Assembly (NCBI GenBank): GCA_918219625.1
Contig: CAKJXT010000046.1
Location: forward strand, 1-13,789
Direction: 5' to 3'
Source of the DNA: Bacilli bacterium
GTDB lineage: Bacteria; Bacillota_I; Bacilli_A; RF39; UBA660
Length of the DNA: 13,789 nucleotides
Made by a program: the position numbers and the translations under genes. Within the stretch, counting starts at the first letter, position 1. Every line of letters starts with the position of its first letter. Shown piece after piece: positions 1-7,524 of this stretch. A model generated the notes under the pieces. It was not told the origin of the DNA. It searched no databases and worked only from the letters and a program-made list of their open reading frames with translations.

Positions 1-1
1 G

Positions 2-913
2 AATAAACACTTGATAGACATAAAAGATTTTTCAAAAAAAGAAATAGACGATTTAATTAAAGTAGCCAATGATATCATTGATAATAGAGATAAGTATTCT
101 CATAAATGTGATGATAAAATATTGGCTACTTTATTTTTTGAACCAAGCACAAGAACAAGACTAAGCTTTGAATCAGCAATGTTAAGACTAGGAGGAAAAG
201 TATTAGGATTCTCAGAAGCATCATCATCATCAACTGCAAAAGGTGAATCACTAGGCGATACAATTAGAGTAGTAGGAGGATATGCTGATATAATAGCTAT
301 GAGACATCCAAAAGAAGGAGCACCAACAGTAGCGATAAAAAACTCGATAGTTCCAATAATAAATGCAGGAGACGGGGGACACAATCATCCAACACAAACA
401 TTAACAGACTTACTCACAATAAGTAGAGAAAAAGGCAGACTAGATAATCTAACAATAGGGTTATGCGGAGACTTAAAATTCGGTAGAACAGTACACTCAC
501 TAATAACAGCTATGACAAGATATAAAAATATAAAATTTATTTTAATATCTCCAAAAGAATTAAAATTACCAGATTACATGAAAGAAATTCTAAATAATAA
601 AAACATAGAATATGTGGAAACAAATAACATAGAAGAATATATGAATGAACTAGATGTACTATATATGACAAGAGTACAAAAAGAAAGATTCTTTAATGAA
701 GAAGATTACTTAAGATTAAAAGACTACTATATACTTACAAAAGATAAACTAAAAAAAGCAAAAAAAGACTTAATTATACTACATCCACTACCTAGAGTAA
801 CAGAAATATCAAAAGAAGTAGATAGTGACAAGAGAGCAAAATACTTTGAACAAGCATACAATGGAGTATATATAAGAATGGCTTTAATACTAAAACTTTT
901 GGAGGTAAAATAA
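2..913 (+). CDS. pyrB: Aspartate carbamoyltransferase catalytic chain, 5'-partial
   Basis: Catalytic chain of aspartate transcarbamoylase, which condenses carbamoyl phosphate and aspartate in the committed step of cytoplasmic pyrimidine synthesis. Counting the first in-frame codon (position 2) as residue 1, the carbamoyl-phosphate motif STRTR is at 49-53. The loop lysine in TAKGES follows near 80, then [40 protein letters not shown] and LHPLPRV, so all family active-site blocks are present. The frame is open to the window edge. A TTG at 11 could be read as a start, but it has no ribosome binding site, and the preceding codons (N-K-H) match the family N-terminus, for example KHIISINDLS in E. 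coli. I therefore treat the gene as beginning outside the window. Its 3' end overlaps pyrI by one base (TAATG), which implies translational coupling. Identification is secure; only the start is missing. Confidence 0.96.
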   Translation, partial: NKHLIDIKDFSKKEIDDLIKVANDIIDNRDKYSHKCDDKILATLFFEPSTRTRLSFESAMLRLGGKVLGFSEASSSSTAKGESLGDTIRVVGGYADIIAMRHPKEGAPTVAIKNSIVPIINAGDGGHNHPTQTLTDLLTISREKGRLDNLTIGLCGDLKFGRTVHSLITAMTRYKNIKFILISPKELKLPDYMKEILNNKNIEYVETNNIEEYMNELDVLYMTRVQKERFFNEEDYLRLKDYYILTKDKLKKAKKDLIILHPLPRVTEISKEVDSDKRAKYFEQAYNGVYIRMALILKLLEVK

Positions 914-1332
914 TGAATATAGATGCAATAGAAAATGGATATGTAATTGACCATATAACAGCTGGAAACGCAATGAAAATATACGAACTATTAAAACTAA
1001 ATGAACTAGAATGCCAAGTAGCTTTGATAACAAACGCAAAAAGTAAAAAAACAAAAATAAAAGACTTAATAAAAATAGGAAAACTAATAGATATAGACTT
1101 TGATAAACTAGCATTCATTGATCCAAATGTAACAGTAAATATAGTAAAAGATAATAAAATAATTGAAAAAAGAAAACTAGAACTACCAGAAAAATTAATT
1201 AATGTAACAAAATGTAAAAATCCTAGATGCATAACAAGTATAGAAAGAGACTTAGACCAAATATTCAATTTGACAAATAAAGAAAAACAAACATATAGAT
1301 GTATATACTGTGAAATGAGTTTAGAAAAATAG
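913..1332 (+). CDS. pyrI: Aspartate carbamoyltransferase regulatory chain
   Basis: Non-catalytic regulatory chain that binds the nucleotide effectors (ATP, CTP) and docks to PyrB. At 139 residues it is slightly shorter than the E. coli chain. The N-terminal allosteric domain carries the family pattern AIENGYVIDHI (residues 5-15) and DLIKIGK (51-57). The C-terminal zinc domain keeps all four cysteines in the expected CX4C...CX2C spacing (C101, C106, C130, C133). ATG at 913 overlaps the pyrB stop, and GGAGGT at 901-906 inside the end of pyrB is its ribosome binding site. PyrI implies an allosterically controlled, class-B-type holoenzyme, known in enterobacteria, archaea and some clostridia but absent from the B. 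subtilis type. I see no terminator in the 61 bases after it, so some read-through into the transporter gene is possible. Confidence 0.95.
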   Translation: MNIDAIENGYVIDHITAGNAMKIYELLKLNELECQVALITNAKSKKTKIKDLIKIGKLIDIDFDKLAFIDPNVTVNIVKDNKIIEKRKLELPEKLINVTKCKNPRCITSIERDLDQIFNLTNKEKQTYRCIYCEMSLEK

Positions 1333-1350
1333 TAGATAAAAAAATTAATT

Positions 1351-1361
1351 TGTGGTATAAT
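1351..1361 (+). promoter_or_regulatory. Promoter with TRTG extended -10 (transporter 1)
   Basis: TGTG-G-TATAAT: perfect -10 at 1356-1361 preceded by the TRTG '-16' element known from Gram-positive sigma-A promoters. No good -35 lies 17 bases upstream. The predicted start near 1368 gives a leader of about 26 nt before the TTG start at 1394. Confidence 0.6.
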
Positions 1362-1393
1362 TGTTCGGTATTGGAAAAAAAGAGGTGAAATAA

Positions 1394-2242
1394 TTGAACA
1401 ACTGTAGCATAATAATTATCCTATACCTAATATTTGCAGTTATGTATGATCAATTTTTTAAAAAACTAACTAAAACCATGAAAAATGATGGTGGAATGAT
1501 AGTGCTATTAAATACAATAGCTGGAATAACATGTTTATTTCTAATTCCACTTTTTAATATAAAATTCCCAAAAAATATATTTGTTTATATTTTCTTGGGA
1601 CTAGCTTGTATATTCTACGCATTAAATGATAGATTTGATACAACAGCACGACGTGGAATAGAAGCATCAACAAATAGCATGATCAAACAATTATCAACTG
1701 TCTTTATGACATTTATAGGATTGTTTATATTAAAAGAAAAACTATTAATAAATAAAATAATAGGTGGATTATTAATATTAATAAGTAATATATTTATATT
1801 TTATAATAAGAAATCATTAAAGAAAAATAAATATATAAAATATGGTGTTTTAGCAAGTATATTTACGACAATAGCATTATTCATAGACGTAAATTATTCA
1901 GAAGAATTTAATTTACCATTATATGTAGCTATAACACTTATTGTTCCGTCATTACTAATAACATGGTTTGAAAAAATAAAACTTAAAACAATAAAAAAAG
2001 AACTAAAAAACTCAAATAAAACATTAATTATAATAACAGGAATATCAAGTTCATTCATGTTAATATTAAAATTATTAGCGTTCAGGCAAGGAGAAATATC
2101 AATTATTGCGCCAATATGTAGCTTAACAGTAATACTAAATGTAATTGTAGGATATTTATTTCAAAAAGAAAGAAAAAATTTAGCAAAAAAACTATCAGCT
2201 GCTGTATTAATAATAATAGGCATAATATTAATAAAAATATAA
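1394..2242 (+). CDS. EamA/DMT-family transporter
   Basis: Predicted inner-membrane transporter of the drug/metabolite superfamily (EamA fold), 282 residues, about ten hydrophobic segments arranged as two five-helix halves. Supporting features are the family-like end of each half: a helix, then an LKEKLLINKIIGGLLIL-type segment near residue 120, and YLFQKERKNLAKKL near 255 before the last helix. Lysine-rich loops (KKSLKKNKYIK, KKELKNSNK) lie between helices and suggest the cytoplasmic side. The substrate cannot be told from sequence; family members carry metabolites, amino acids or drugs. The start is a TTG supported by AGAGGTG at 1381-1387. The next candidate, ATG at 1442, would remove the first helix and has no ribosome binding site. 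The gene is monocistronic, with its own promoter and terminator. Confidence 0.85.
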   Translation: MNNCSIIIILYLIFAVMYDQFFKKLTKTMKNDGGMIVLLNTIAGITCLFLIPLFNIKFPKNIFVYIFLGLACIFYALNDRFDTTARRGIEASTNSMIKQLSTVFMTFIGLFILKEKLLINKIIGGLLILISNIFIFYNKKSLKKNKYIKYGVLASIFTTIALFIDVNYSEEFNLPLYVAITLIVPSLLITWFEKIKLKTIKKELKNSNKTLIIITGISSSFMLILKLLAFRQGEISIIAPICSLTVILNVIVGYLFQKERKNLAKKLSAAVLIIIGIILIKI

Positions 2243-2278
2243 AAAAGAGACTTAAAGAAAAATCTAAAAGTCTCTTTT
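2243..2278 (+). terminator. Rho-independent terminator after transporter 1
   Basis: Perfect 11-bp inverted repeat, AAAAGAGACTT (2243-2253) and AAGTCTCTTTT (2268-2278), with a 14-nt loop. It begins directly after the stop codon. The A-rich left arm and T-rich right arm make it potentially bidirectional. The T-tract runs straight into the next promoter. Confidence 0.85.
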
Positions 2279-2288
2279 ATGTTATAAT
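2278..2288 (+). promoter_or_regulatory. Promoter with TRTG extended -10 (VOC gene)
   Basis: TATG-T-TATAAT with -10 at 2283-2288, abutting the terminator T-tract. No recognisable -35. The predicted start near 2295 gives a leader of about 21 nt containing AGGAGG at 2303-2308. Confidence 0.65.
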
Positions 2289-2315
2289 AAATATATAGAA
2301 TTAGGAGGAATATAA

Positions 2316-2702
2316 ATGAAATTTAATAGACTAATACCAGAACTAACGGTAACAAACATAGAAAAAAGTAAAGAATTCTATCAAAACATTGGTTTTGAAA
2401 TAATGTATGAAAGAAAAGAAAATAAATTTTGCTTTTTACAATTAGAAGATAATCAAATAATGATAGAAGAACAAAATGATAATTGGAATGTTGGAGAAAT
2501 GGAATATCCATTTGGAAGAGGAATAAATATAAGCATGTCAGTAAGCAATGTAGAAAAACTATATGAAGAACTAAAAAATAAAAATATAAAAATGTTCTTA
2601 GAATTGGAAATACATGAGTATAAAGTAAATAATAAAAAATATAAAGATAAAGAATTTCTAATACAAGACCCAGATGGATATTTATTAAGATTTAACAATT
2701 AG
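2316..2702 (+). CDS. VOC-superfamily protein, bleomycin-resistance-like
   Basis: Small (128 residues) cytoplasmic protein of the vicinal-oxygen-chelate fold (glyoxalase/bleomycin-resistance/dioxygenase). The two beta-alpha-beta modules are visible: IPELTVTNIEKSKEFYQNIGFEI (residues 7-29) and MSVSNVEKLYEELKNKNIKM (73-93). The end, KEFLIQDPDGYLLRFNN (112-128), is characteristic of the bleomycin-binding-protein subgroup, as is the NWNVGEMEYPFGRGINI segment. Members of that subgroup sequester glycopeptide antibiotics as dimers, without catalysis, but many homologues of this kind are of unknown role, so drug resistance is an inference. Start ATG has AGGAGG 7 bases upstream. It is transcribed alone or with read-through into the next genes, because I see no terminator between its stop and the promoter at 2723. 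Confidence 0.85.
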   Translation: MKFNRLIPELTVTNIEKSKEFYQNIGFEIMYERKENKFCFLQLEDNQIMIEEQNDNWNVGEMEYPFGRGINISMSVSNVEKLYEELKNKNIKMFLELEIHEYKVNNKKYKDKEFLIQDPDGYLLRFNN

Positions 2703-2722
2703 AGTAGAATATATATACTTTT

Positions 2723-2732
2723 ATGATATAAT
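2723..2732 (+). promoter_or_regulatory. Promoter with TRTG extended -10 (glycosyltransferase pair)
   Basis: TATG-A-TATAAT (the T of TATG is at 2722) with -10 at 2727-2732 and no clear -35. The predicted start near 2739 gives a leader of about 13 nt, beginning almost at the AAAGGAG ribosome binding site of the GT2 gene. Confidence 0.6.
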
Positions 2733-2751
2733 TATAAAAAAGGAGTAGAAT

Positions 2752-3717
2752 ATGAAGAAATTATATTTAGTTATACCTTGTTATAACGAGGAAGAAGTAC
2801 TTAACGAAACAACAAAAAGACTAGAAGAAAAATATGACAAACTAATTAATGATGGAATAATTTCAAAAGACAGCAAAGTAATGTATGTTAATGATGGATC
2901 TAAAGACAAAACCTGGGAATTAATAGAACAAATATCAAAAGAACATAAATACTTTACTGGAATATGTCTATCTAGAAACAGAGGTCACCAAAATGCATTA
3001 GTAGCAGGACTTTTAACAGCAAAACAATATGCAGACGTAGTAATATCAATGGACGCAGATTTACAAGATGATATTAATGCAATAGATGAAATGCTAGAAA
3101 AATATTTTAATGGTTGTGATATTGTATATGGTGTTAGAAATAGCAGAAAAAAAGACACATGGTTTAAAAAAACAACTGCGCAAGGATTTTACAAATTTAT
3201 GAAAATGATGGGTGTTGATATTATATATAACCACGCTGATTATAGACTTACAAGTAAAAGAGTTCTAGATAATTTTGAAGGTTTTAAAGAAGTAAATCTA
3301 TTCTTAAGAGGTATATTTCCTCTTATCGGATATAAAACTGATATAGTTTATTATGAAAGAAATGAAAGATTTGCAGGAGTATCAAAATATCCACTAAAAA
3401 AGATGCTTAATTTTGCTTGGGATGGAATAACATCATTCTCAGTAAAACCAATTAGATTATTATTAAATCTTGGAATAACAATATTCATTGTAAGTATGTT
3501 ATTTGTAATTTATTGTCTAATATCAAAAATAACAGGAAATGCTGTTCCTGGTTGGACATTCCTTGCTTGCTCAATTTGGGTAATGGGAGGAATACAAATG
3601 ATTTCACTTGGAATAATAGGTGAATATATTGGGAAAATATACAGTGAAACAAAAGGAAGACCAAGATATATTATTAGTAGAAATTTAATAGAGGAAGAAA
3701 ATGAAAAAAATAAATAA
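2752..3717 (+). CDS. GT2 polyprenyl-phosphate glycosyltransferase (GtrB/DPM1-like)
   Basis: Transfers a sugar from a nucleotide donor to undecaprenyl phosphate at the inner face of the membrane, by family analogy with GtrB, CsbB and DPM1. The 321 residues begin with a GT-A domain: IPCYNEEE (8-15), VNDGS (46-50), the LSRNRGHQNALVAGL block (73-87) and the metal-binding DADLQDD (101-107). The acceptor-side motif RFAGVSKYPLKKM (206-218) is typical of GtrB relatives. Two transmembrane helices follow at about 236-257 and 266-292, and the conserved end GEYIGKIYSETKGRPRY completes the protein. Start ATG has AAGGAG just upstream. The 3' end overlaps the downstream membrane glycosyltransferase by 17 bases, so the two are probably coupled. 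The exact sugar cannot be read from sequence. Confidence 0.92.
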   Translation: MKKLYLVIPCYNEEEVLNETTKRLEEKYDKLINDGIISKDSKVMYVNDGSKDKTWELIEQISKEHKYFTGICLSRNRGHQNALVAGLLTAKQYADVVISMDADLQDDINAIDEMLEKYFNGCDIVYGVRNSRKKDTWFKKTTAQGFYKFMKMMGVDIIYNHADYRLTSKRVLDNFEGFKEVNLFLRGIFPLIGYKTDIVYYERNERFAGVSKYPLKKMLNFAWDGITSFSVKPIRLLLNLGITIFIVSMLFVIYCLISKITGNAVPGWTFLACSIWVMGGIQMISLGIIGEYIGKIYSETKGRPRYIISRNLIEEENEKNK

Positions 3718-5209
3718 ATACTTAATATTCTGCCTTGTTTTGGCATTTATAACACTACTAATAACAAGTAAAAATTCATTCTTATATGTGTTTAATGATT
3801 GGGTAGATGCAAACGCATTTTTTACTGTTGGAAAAAGCATGTTCAATAAAATAATTCCATATAAAGATTTATTTGAACAAAAAGGACCTTTACTATATTT
3901 AATATATGGATTAGGATATCTTATAAGCAATAAGACATTCCATGGAGTTTTCATAGTAGAAGTAATAAGCTTCACAGTATTCTTATATTATCTACACAAA
4001 ATATTCAGTATGTACTTTGATAAAAAATATTCACTAATATTAATACCTGTAATCGCAATGATGGTAACTACAACAGGATTCTTTGTCCATGGTGGATCAT
4101 GTGAGGAATTTTGTTTTCCATTTATAGCAGTGTCATTATACTATTATTTTAAACATTTTAAAAAAGAAGAACTAACAAAAAAAGAAATATTAATAAACGG
4201 AATTATGGCAGGATGTGTATTTATGATGAAATACACAATGTTAGGATTTTGGATTGGTTTTTGCGCATTTATATGCATTAATCACTTGATAAAAAAAGAA
4301 TATAAAAAAATAATGGAATTCTGTTTAATATTCTTATTAGGAATGTCGATACCATTTATTATTTGGTTAATATATTTCCTAATCAATGGTGGTGTAAAAG
4401 AATTTATAGATGTTTATTTTAGATTAAATATGACATCATACACAAACGATGAAAAATACGGAATTATAAAGAAAATAATAGAAATATTCAAATATATTTT
4501 CAAAGAATATAGTCATTTCAAATCATTAGGATTATTAATCATGCTATCAGTACTAGCCGGATTGATAAAAACAAAAAATCGCATATTCAATTTAAGTTTA
4601 GTAGGACTAATCTTTGTGCTTAACTTCTTTATGGCATGGGGATTCAAAGCCTTCATATATTATTATTTGCCAATATTTACTTTAACAGTAATCGCATTAG
4701 CGTCATTCTCAATAAATATAATAAAAGAATATACAGATAAAATAATTAATAAAAAATATATGATAATATTATACATAATATGTTTTATATCAATACCAAT
4801 ACTAACATACAAACGCGCTAACTACAAAGAATATATGAAATTGAAAAAAGAAGACTTGTTTCAATATAAATATTCAAAATATATGTGTAATTATGAAAAT
4901 CCAACATTATTAAATATGGGATTTTTAGATGTTGGTGTATATACAACATCAGGAATAATACCAAATACTAGATTCTTTGAAGTTCAAAATTTCGATTATG
5001 AAAAATTTAAAGATAATTTAGATGAAATGAAAAAATACGTAGAAAATAAAGAAATAAAATTTATTGTATATGCATCATTTGGAAATAATGAACAGCCTCC
5101 AGAATATATATATAACAACTATAAACAAGTATACAAAGATAACTATATTTTTGAAGGAAATGACTCTACAGCATATCTATTTGAATTGAAAAATTTAGAA
5201 AAAAAATAG
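3701..5209 (+). CDS. Multi-pass membrane glycosyltransferase, GT-C/ArnT-PMT-like
   Basis: Large (502 residues) integral membrane protein with a first helix at about 7-24 and roughly ten further helices up to about 370, then a soluble C-terminal domain of about 130 residues. After the first helix comes NDWVDANAFFTVGK (32-45), and then PYKDLFEQKGPLLY (53-66). Acidic residues in this first extracytoplasmic loop (D33, D36) are placed as in GT-C enzymes that use lipid-phosphate sugars. I therefore infer a transferase that moves a sugar from the polyprenyl phosphate made by the upstream GT2 protein onto a surface glycan, teichoic-acid-like polymer or lipid. The gene overlap and shared promoter support the partnership. 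The start has GAGGA 5 bases upstream. No flippase (GtrA-like) gene is in the window. Enzyme class is probable; acceptor and sugar are unknown. Confidence 0.75.
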   Translation: MKKINKYLIFCLVLAFITLLITSKNSFLYVFNDWVDANAFFTVGKSMFNKIIPYKDLFEQKGPLLYLIYGLGYLISNKTFHGVFIVEVISFTVFLYYLHKIFSMYFDKKYSLILIPVIAMMVTTTGFFVHGGSCEEFCFPFIAVSLYYYFKHFKKEELTKKEILINGIMAGCVFMMKYTMLGFWIGFCAFICINHLIKKEYKKIMEFCLIFLLGMSIPFIIWLIYFLINGGVKEFIDVYFRLNMTSYTNDEKYGIIKKIIEIFKYIFKEYSHFKSLGLLIMLSVLAGLIKTKNRIFNLSLVGLIFVLNFFMAWGFKAFIYYYLPIFTLTVIALASFSINIIKEYTDKIINKKYMIILYIICFISIPILTYKRANYKEYMKLKKEDLFQYKYSKYMCNYENPTLLNMGFLDVGVYTTSGIIPNTRFFEVQNFDYEKFKDNLDEMKKYVENKEIKFIVYASFGNNEQPPEYIYNNYKQVYKDNYIFEGNDSTAYLFELKNLEKK

Positions 5210-5235
5210 TTCAATAGTGTTTATTTGATTCAATT

Positions 5236-5257
5236 AAGACTTAATAAGTCTTTTTTT
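5236..5257 (+). terminator. Rho-independent terminator after glycosyltransferase pair
   Basis: Hairpin AAGACTT (5236-5242), loop AAT, AAGTCTT (5246-5252), followed by an uninterrupted T run to 5257. The stem is short, but the T-tract is good and the position between two operons fits. Confidence 0.75.
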
Positions 5258-5270
5258 CTATATAAAATCT

Positions 5271-5280
5271 ATGCTATAAT
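5271..5280 (+). promoter_or_regulatory. Promoter with TRTG extended -10 for the 12-gene operon
   Basis: TATG-C-TATAAT (first T at 5270) with -10 at 5275-5280. The -35 region falls in the terminator T run. The predicted start near 5287 gives a leader of about 13 nt to the ATG at 5300. It is the only convincing promoter I see before the terminator at 12699. Confidence 0.65.
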
Positions 5281-5299
5281 ACTAAAAGAAGGTGTAATA

Positions 5300-5965
5300 A
5301 TGAAATTATTAAAAGATGCAATAATTAAATTTATTTTAGGAGTATTAATTATAGGAATGTTATTATTCATCCCTGCTAAATCATTAAAATATTGGAATGC
5401 ATGGCTATTAATAGGATTACTATTTATTCCAATGTTTATAGCTGGAATTATACTATTAATTAAAAATCCAAAATTATTAGAAAAAAGACTAAATACAAAA
5501 GAAAAAGAAAATGACCAAAAACAAGTTGTAATCTTCAGTGGATTAATGTTTATATCAGGCTTTATAATTTCAGGACTAAACTATAAATATAACTGGACAA
5601 CATTACCAAATATAGTTATAATATTATCTATAATTTTATTTATATTATCTTATATTCTATATGCAGAAGTATTAAGAGAAAATACATATTTATCTAGAAC
5701 AATAGAAGTACAAAAGGATCAAAAAGTAATAGATACAGGACTATATGGAATTGTAAGACATCCAATGTATTCAGTAACAATTATACTATTTCTAACAATG
5801 CCATTAATTCTAAACTCAATAATGTCGTTTATAATATTCTTAATATATCCATTTATTATAATTAAAAGAATAAATAATGAAGAAAAAGTTCTAGAGAGCA
5901 ACCTAAAAGGATATAAAGAATATAAGAAAAAAGTAAAATACAAATTAATACCTTTTGTATGGTAA
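5300..5965 (+). CDS. Membrane methyltransferase, ICMT/PEMT family
   Basis: Integral-membrane SAM-dependent methyltransferase of the isoprenylcysteine carboxyl methyltransferase/phospholipid methyltransferase type, 221 residues. Helices lie at about 8-25, 34-54, 75-92, 103-121 and 160-188. The C-terminal SAM-binding signature is clear: RENTYLSRTIEV (126-137), DTGLYGIVRHPMYS (145-158), and NNEEKVLESNLKGYKEY (192-208), ending KYKLIPFVW. The frame is open back to a TTG at 5225, but that start would translate through the terminator hairpin and promoter. ATG at 5300 has GAAGGTG 5 bases upstream and fits the predicted transcript start, so I chose it. It is the first gene of the long operon, 9 bases before the HD gene. 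Bacteria lack prenylated CAAX proteins of the eukaryotic kind, so the substrate is probably a lipid or small molecule; that part is open. Confidence 0.87.
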   Translation: MKLLKDAIIKFILGVLIIGMLLFIPAKSLKYWNAWLLIGLLFIPMFIAGIILLIKNPKLLEKRLNTKEKENDQKQVVIFSGLMFISGFIISGLNYKYNWTTLPNIVIILSIILFILSYILYAEVLRENTYLSRTIEVQKDQKVIDTGLYGIVRHPMYSVTIILFLTMPLILNSIMSFIIFLIYPFIIIKRINNEEKVLESNLKGYKEYKKKVKYKLIPFVW

Positions 5966-5974
5966 GGAGAAAAT

Positions 5975-6619
5975 ATGAATTATATAGATTATTTAAATAA
6001 TGAAAAGGTAATAAAAGCATATAAAAGAATAGATGAAATTAATGATTTCCCTTTTAATCATGGATTAAAACATGTAAAAAATGTATGTGAGATAATGAAT
6101 AATATATGTAATATATTAGGGATAACAAAAGAAAAAGAAGCACTATTAATCGCATCCGCACTTCATGATGTAGGGCAAATATACGGAAGAGAAAATCATG
6201 GCTTAAAATCAAAACAATATATAATTGAAAATTTTAATGAAGACTTAAAGAAAAATGAATACTATAACGATATTTTAGAGGCAATAGAAAAACATAGTGA
6301 CCCAGATATAAATAATTCCCTTTTTTGTACAGTACTATCATTTGCTGATAAAATGGATTTTACTAAAAAAAGATTAGAAGATAATTATAGAGATAAATTT
6401 AACTACTGTATTTCTGAAGAAATAGAAGACTTTGAATTCATAAATAATAATGAAGAATTTGGAATAAATATAATTACAAAGGAAGATAATGATTTTGAAA
6501 ATAGATATATTAATTCAAATATTATCAAAAAAACAAAAGAAAATATCAGTATTTTAGCGCAAAAACTAAATAAAAAACCAATAATTAAACATAATGGAAA
6601 AACAATGGAAATATGGTAA
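5975..6619 (+). CDS. HD-domain phosphohydrolase
   Basis: Soluble 214-residue protein with a classical HD metal-dependent phosphohydrolase core: H33 in HGLKHVKNV, the H64-D65 pair in ASALHDVGQ, H75 in GRENHGLKS, H107 in IEKHSD and D125 in FADKMDF. The order and spacing fit the five-ligand pattern of the superfamily, which hydrolyses nucleotides, (p)ppGpp, cyclic nucleotides or other phosphates. The substrate is not evident, and there is no fused synthetase or GGDEF-type domain. The last 70 residues are polar and unassigned. Start ATG has AAGGAGA just upstream, overlapping the previous stop. Its place in an operon with two Nudix proteins suggests nucleotide or phosphometabolite clean-up, which is inference. 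Confidence 0.85.
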   Translation: MNYIDYLNNEKVIKAYKRIDEINDFPFNHGLKHVKNVCEIMNNICNILGITKEKEALLIASALHDVGQIYGRENHGLKSKQYIIENFNEDLKKNEYYNDILEAIEKHSDPDINNSLFCTVLSFADKMDFTKKRLEDNYRDKFNYCISEEIEDFEFINNNEEFGINIITKEDNDFENRYINSNIIKKTKENISILAQKLNKKPIIKHNGKTMEIW

Positions 6620-6629
6620 AGGAGGAAAC

Positions 6630-6965
6630 ATGAAACACGAAATGAATTTGCACAATCAACCATTTGAAAAAATTAAAAGTGGTACAAAGACAATTGAACT
6701 TAGATTAAACGATGAAAAAAGACAATTATTAAAAATAAAAGATATAATAGAATTTACTGATAGGACTACAAATGAAAAACTATTAGTAGAAATTGAAGGC
6801 TTATATAAATACCCATCATTTGAAGAATTATATAAACATTTCGATAAAATATCTATGGGATATAATGAAAATGAAGAAGCAAACCCAAAAGATATGGAAA
6901 AATATTATTCAAAAGAAGAACAAGATAAATATGGAGTATTAGGAATACAAATAAGAAAAATATAG
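6630..6965 (+). CDS. ASCH-domain (PUA-like) protein
   Basis: Small 111-residue protein whose whole length fits the ASCH fold, a PUA-related beta-barrel that binds RNA or modified nucleosides. The signature G-x-K-x-x-E-x-R is intact (G18, K20, E23, R25 in KIKSGTKTIELRL). It is followed by LKIKDIIEFTD (35-44), YPSFEELYKHF (61-71) and the close YGVLGIQIRKI. Some members, such as E. coli YqfB, are N4-acetylcytidine amidohydrolases and others are RNA-binding; which applies here is unknown. An ATG at 6594 in the same frame would add 12 residues overlapping the HD gene, but AAAGGAGG at 6618-6625 clearly serves the ATG at 6630. It sits 10 bases after the HD gene and 7 before the Nudix gene. Confidence 0.88.
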   Translation: MKHEMNLHNQPFEKIKSGTKTIELRLNDEKRQLLKIKDIIEFTDRTTNEKLLVEIEGLYKYPSFEELYKHFDKISMGYNENEEANPKDMEKYYSKEEQDKYGVLGIQIRKI

Positions 6966-6972
6966 GTGAAAA

Positions 6973-7521
6973 ATGGAACTATTAGATGTATATGATGAAA
7001 ACAACTATTATTTAGGATATTCATTAGAAAGAACTGAAATACATGAAAAAAAGCTATGGCATCGTCATGCTTCTGCTTGGATTATGAATAAAGAAGGTAA
7101 AGTATTACTTCAACAAAGAGCATTCACTAAAAAGAAGAATCCAGGAAAATGGGCTAGAACTGGCGGACATGTGGATGCTGGTGAAACATGTGAACAAGCA
7201 GTAAAAAGAGAAATCTATGAAGAAATAGGTTTAAAAGTAGAAGAAAAAATAAATAACTATGAAATATTTAAAAAAGAAGATGAAAAAGAAAAATACTTTA
7301 CATATGGATATATATTTATAACTGATTTAAAAGAAAAAGACTTCAAACTTCAAAAAGAAGAAGTAAATGCTGTAAAATACTTTAGTATAGAAGAACTAGA
7401 AGAAGCAAGAAAACAAAATAATATAGATTTTACATTTTGTAATTGGGATGAAGAAGGCTTCAAAAAACAAATGGCTATATTAAAAGAATATAGAAACAAA
7501 ATAGTGGAGGATAAAAATTAG
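6973..7521 (+). CDS. Nudix hydrolase, IPP-isomerase/YfcD-like subgroup
   Basis: 182-residue Nudix enzyme. The box G-x5-E-x7-R-E-U-x-E-E-x-G-U is perfect: G65, E71, R79, E80, E83, E84, G86. The N-terminus (LLDVYDENN, then LWHRHASAWIMN at 29-39) and the length resemble the isopentenyl-diphosphate isomerase/YfcD branch rather than MutT. However, IPP isomerase-specific catalytic residues are not obvious, so I call it a Nudix hydrolase acting on a nucleotide- or phosphate-linked metabolite. The tail (FTFCNWDEEGFKKQMAILKEY) is helical. It is translated from an AGGTG-type site 4-5 bases before ATG. A second, dissimilar Nudix gene lies on the other side of the kinase-like pair. Confidence 0.9.
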   Translation: MELLDVYDENNYYLGYSLERTEIHEKKLWHRHASAWIMNKEGKVLLQQRAFTKKKNPGKWARTGGHVDAGETCEQAVKREIYEEIGLKVEEKINNYEIFKKEDEKEKYFTYGYIFITDLKEKDFKLQKEEVNAVKYFSIEELEEARKQNNIDFTFCNWDEEGFKKQMAILKEYRNKIVEDKN

Positions 7522-7524
7522 CTA

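Noticed and set aside
792..1268. 158-residue open frame on the minus strand opposite pyrB/pyrI
   Set aside because: It is a shadow of pyrB and pyrI, with a low-complexity hydrophobic translation. Both genes beneath it are unmistakable.
1333..1393. Possible terminator after pyrI
   Set aside because: No inverted repeat with a T run is visible; only the transporter promoter and ribosome binding site are there.
2703..2751. Possible terminator between the VOC and GT2 genes
   Set aside because: Only alternating AT sequence is present, with no stable stem followed by a T-tract.
5225..5299. N-terminal extension of the methyltransferase gene from TTG
   Set aside because: It would be translated from sequence containing the upstream terminator hairpin and the gene's own promoter; the ATG at 5300 has a proper ribosome binding site.
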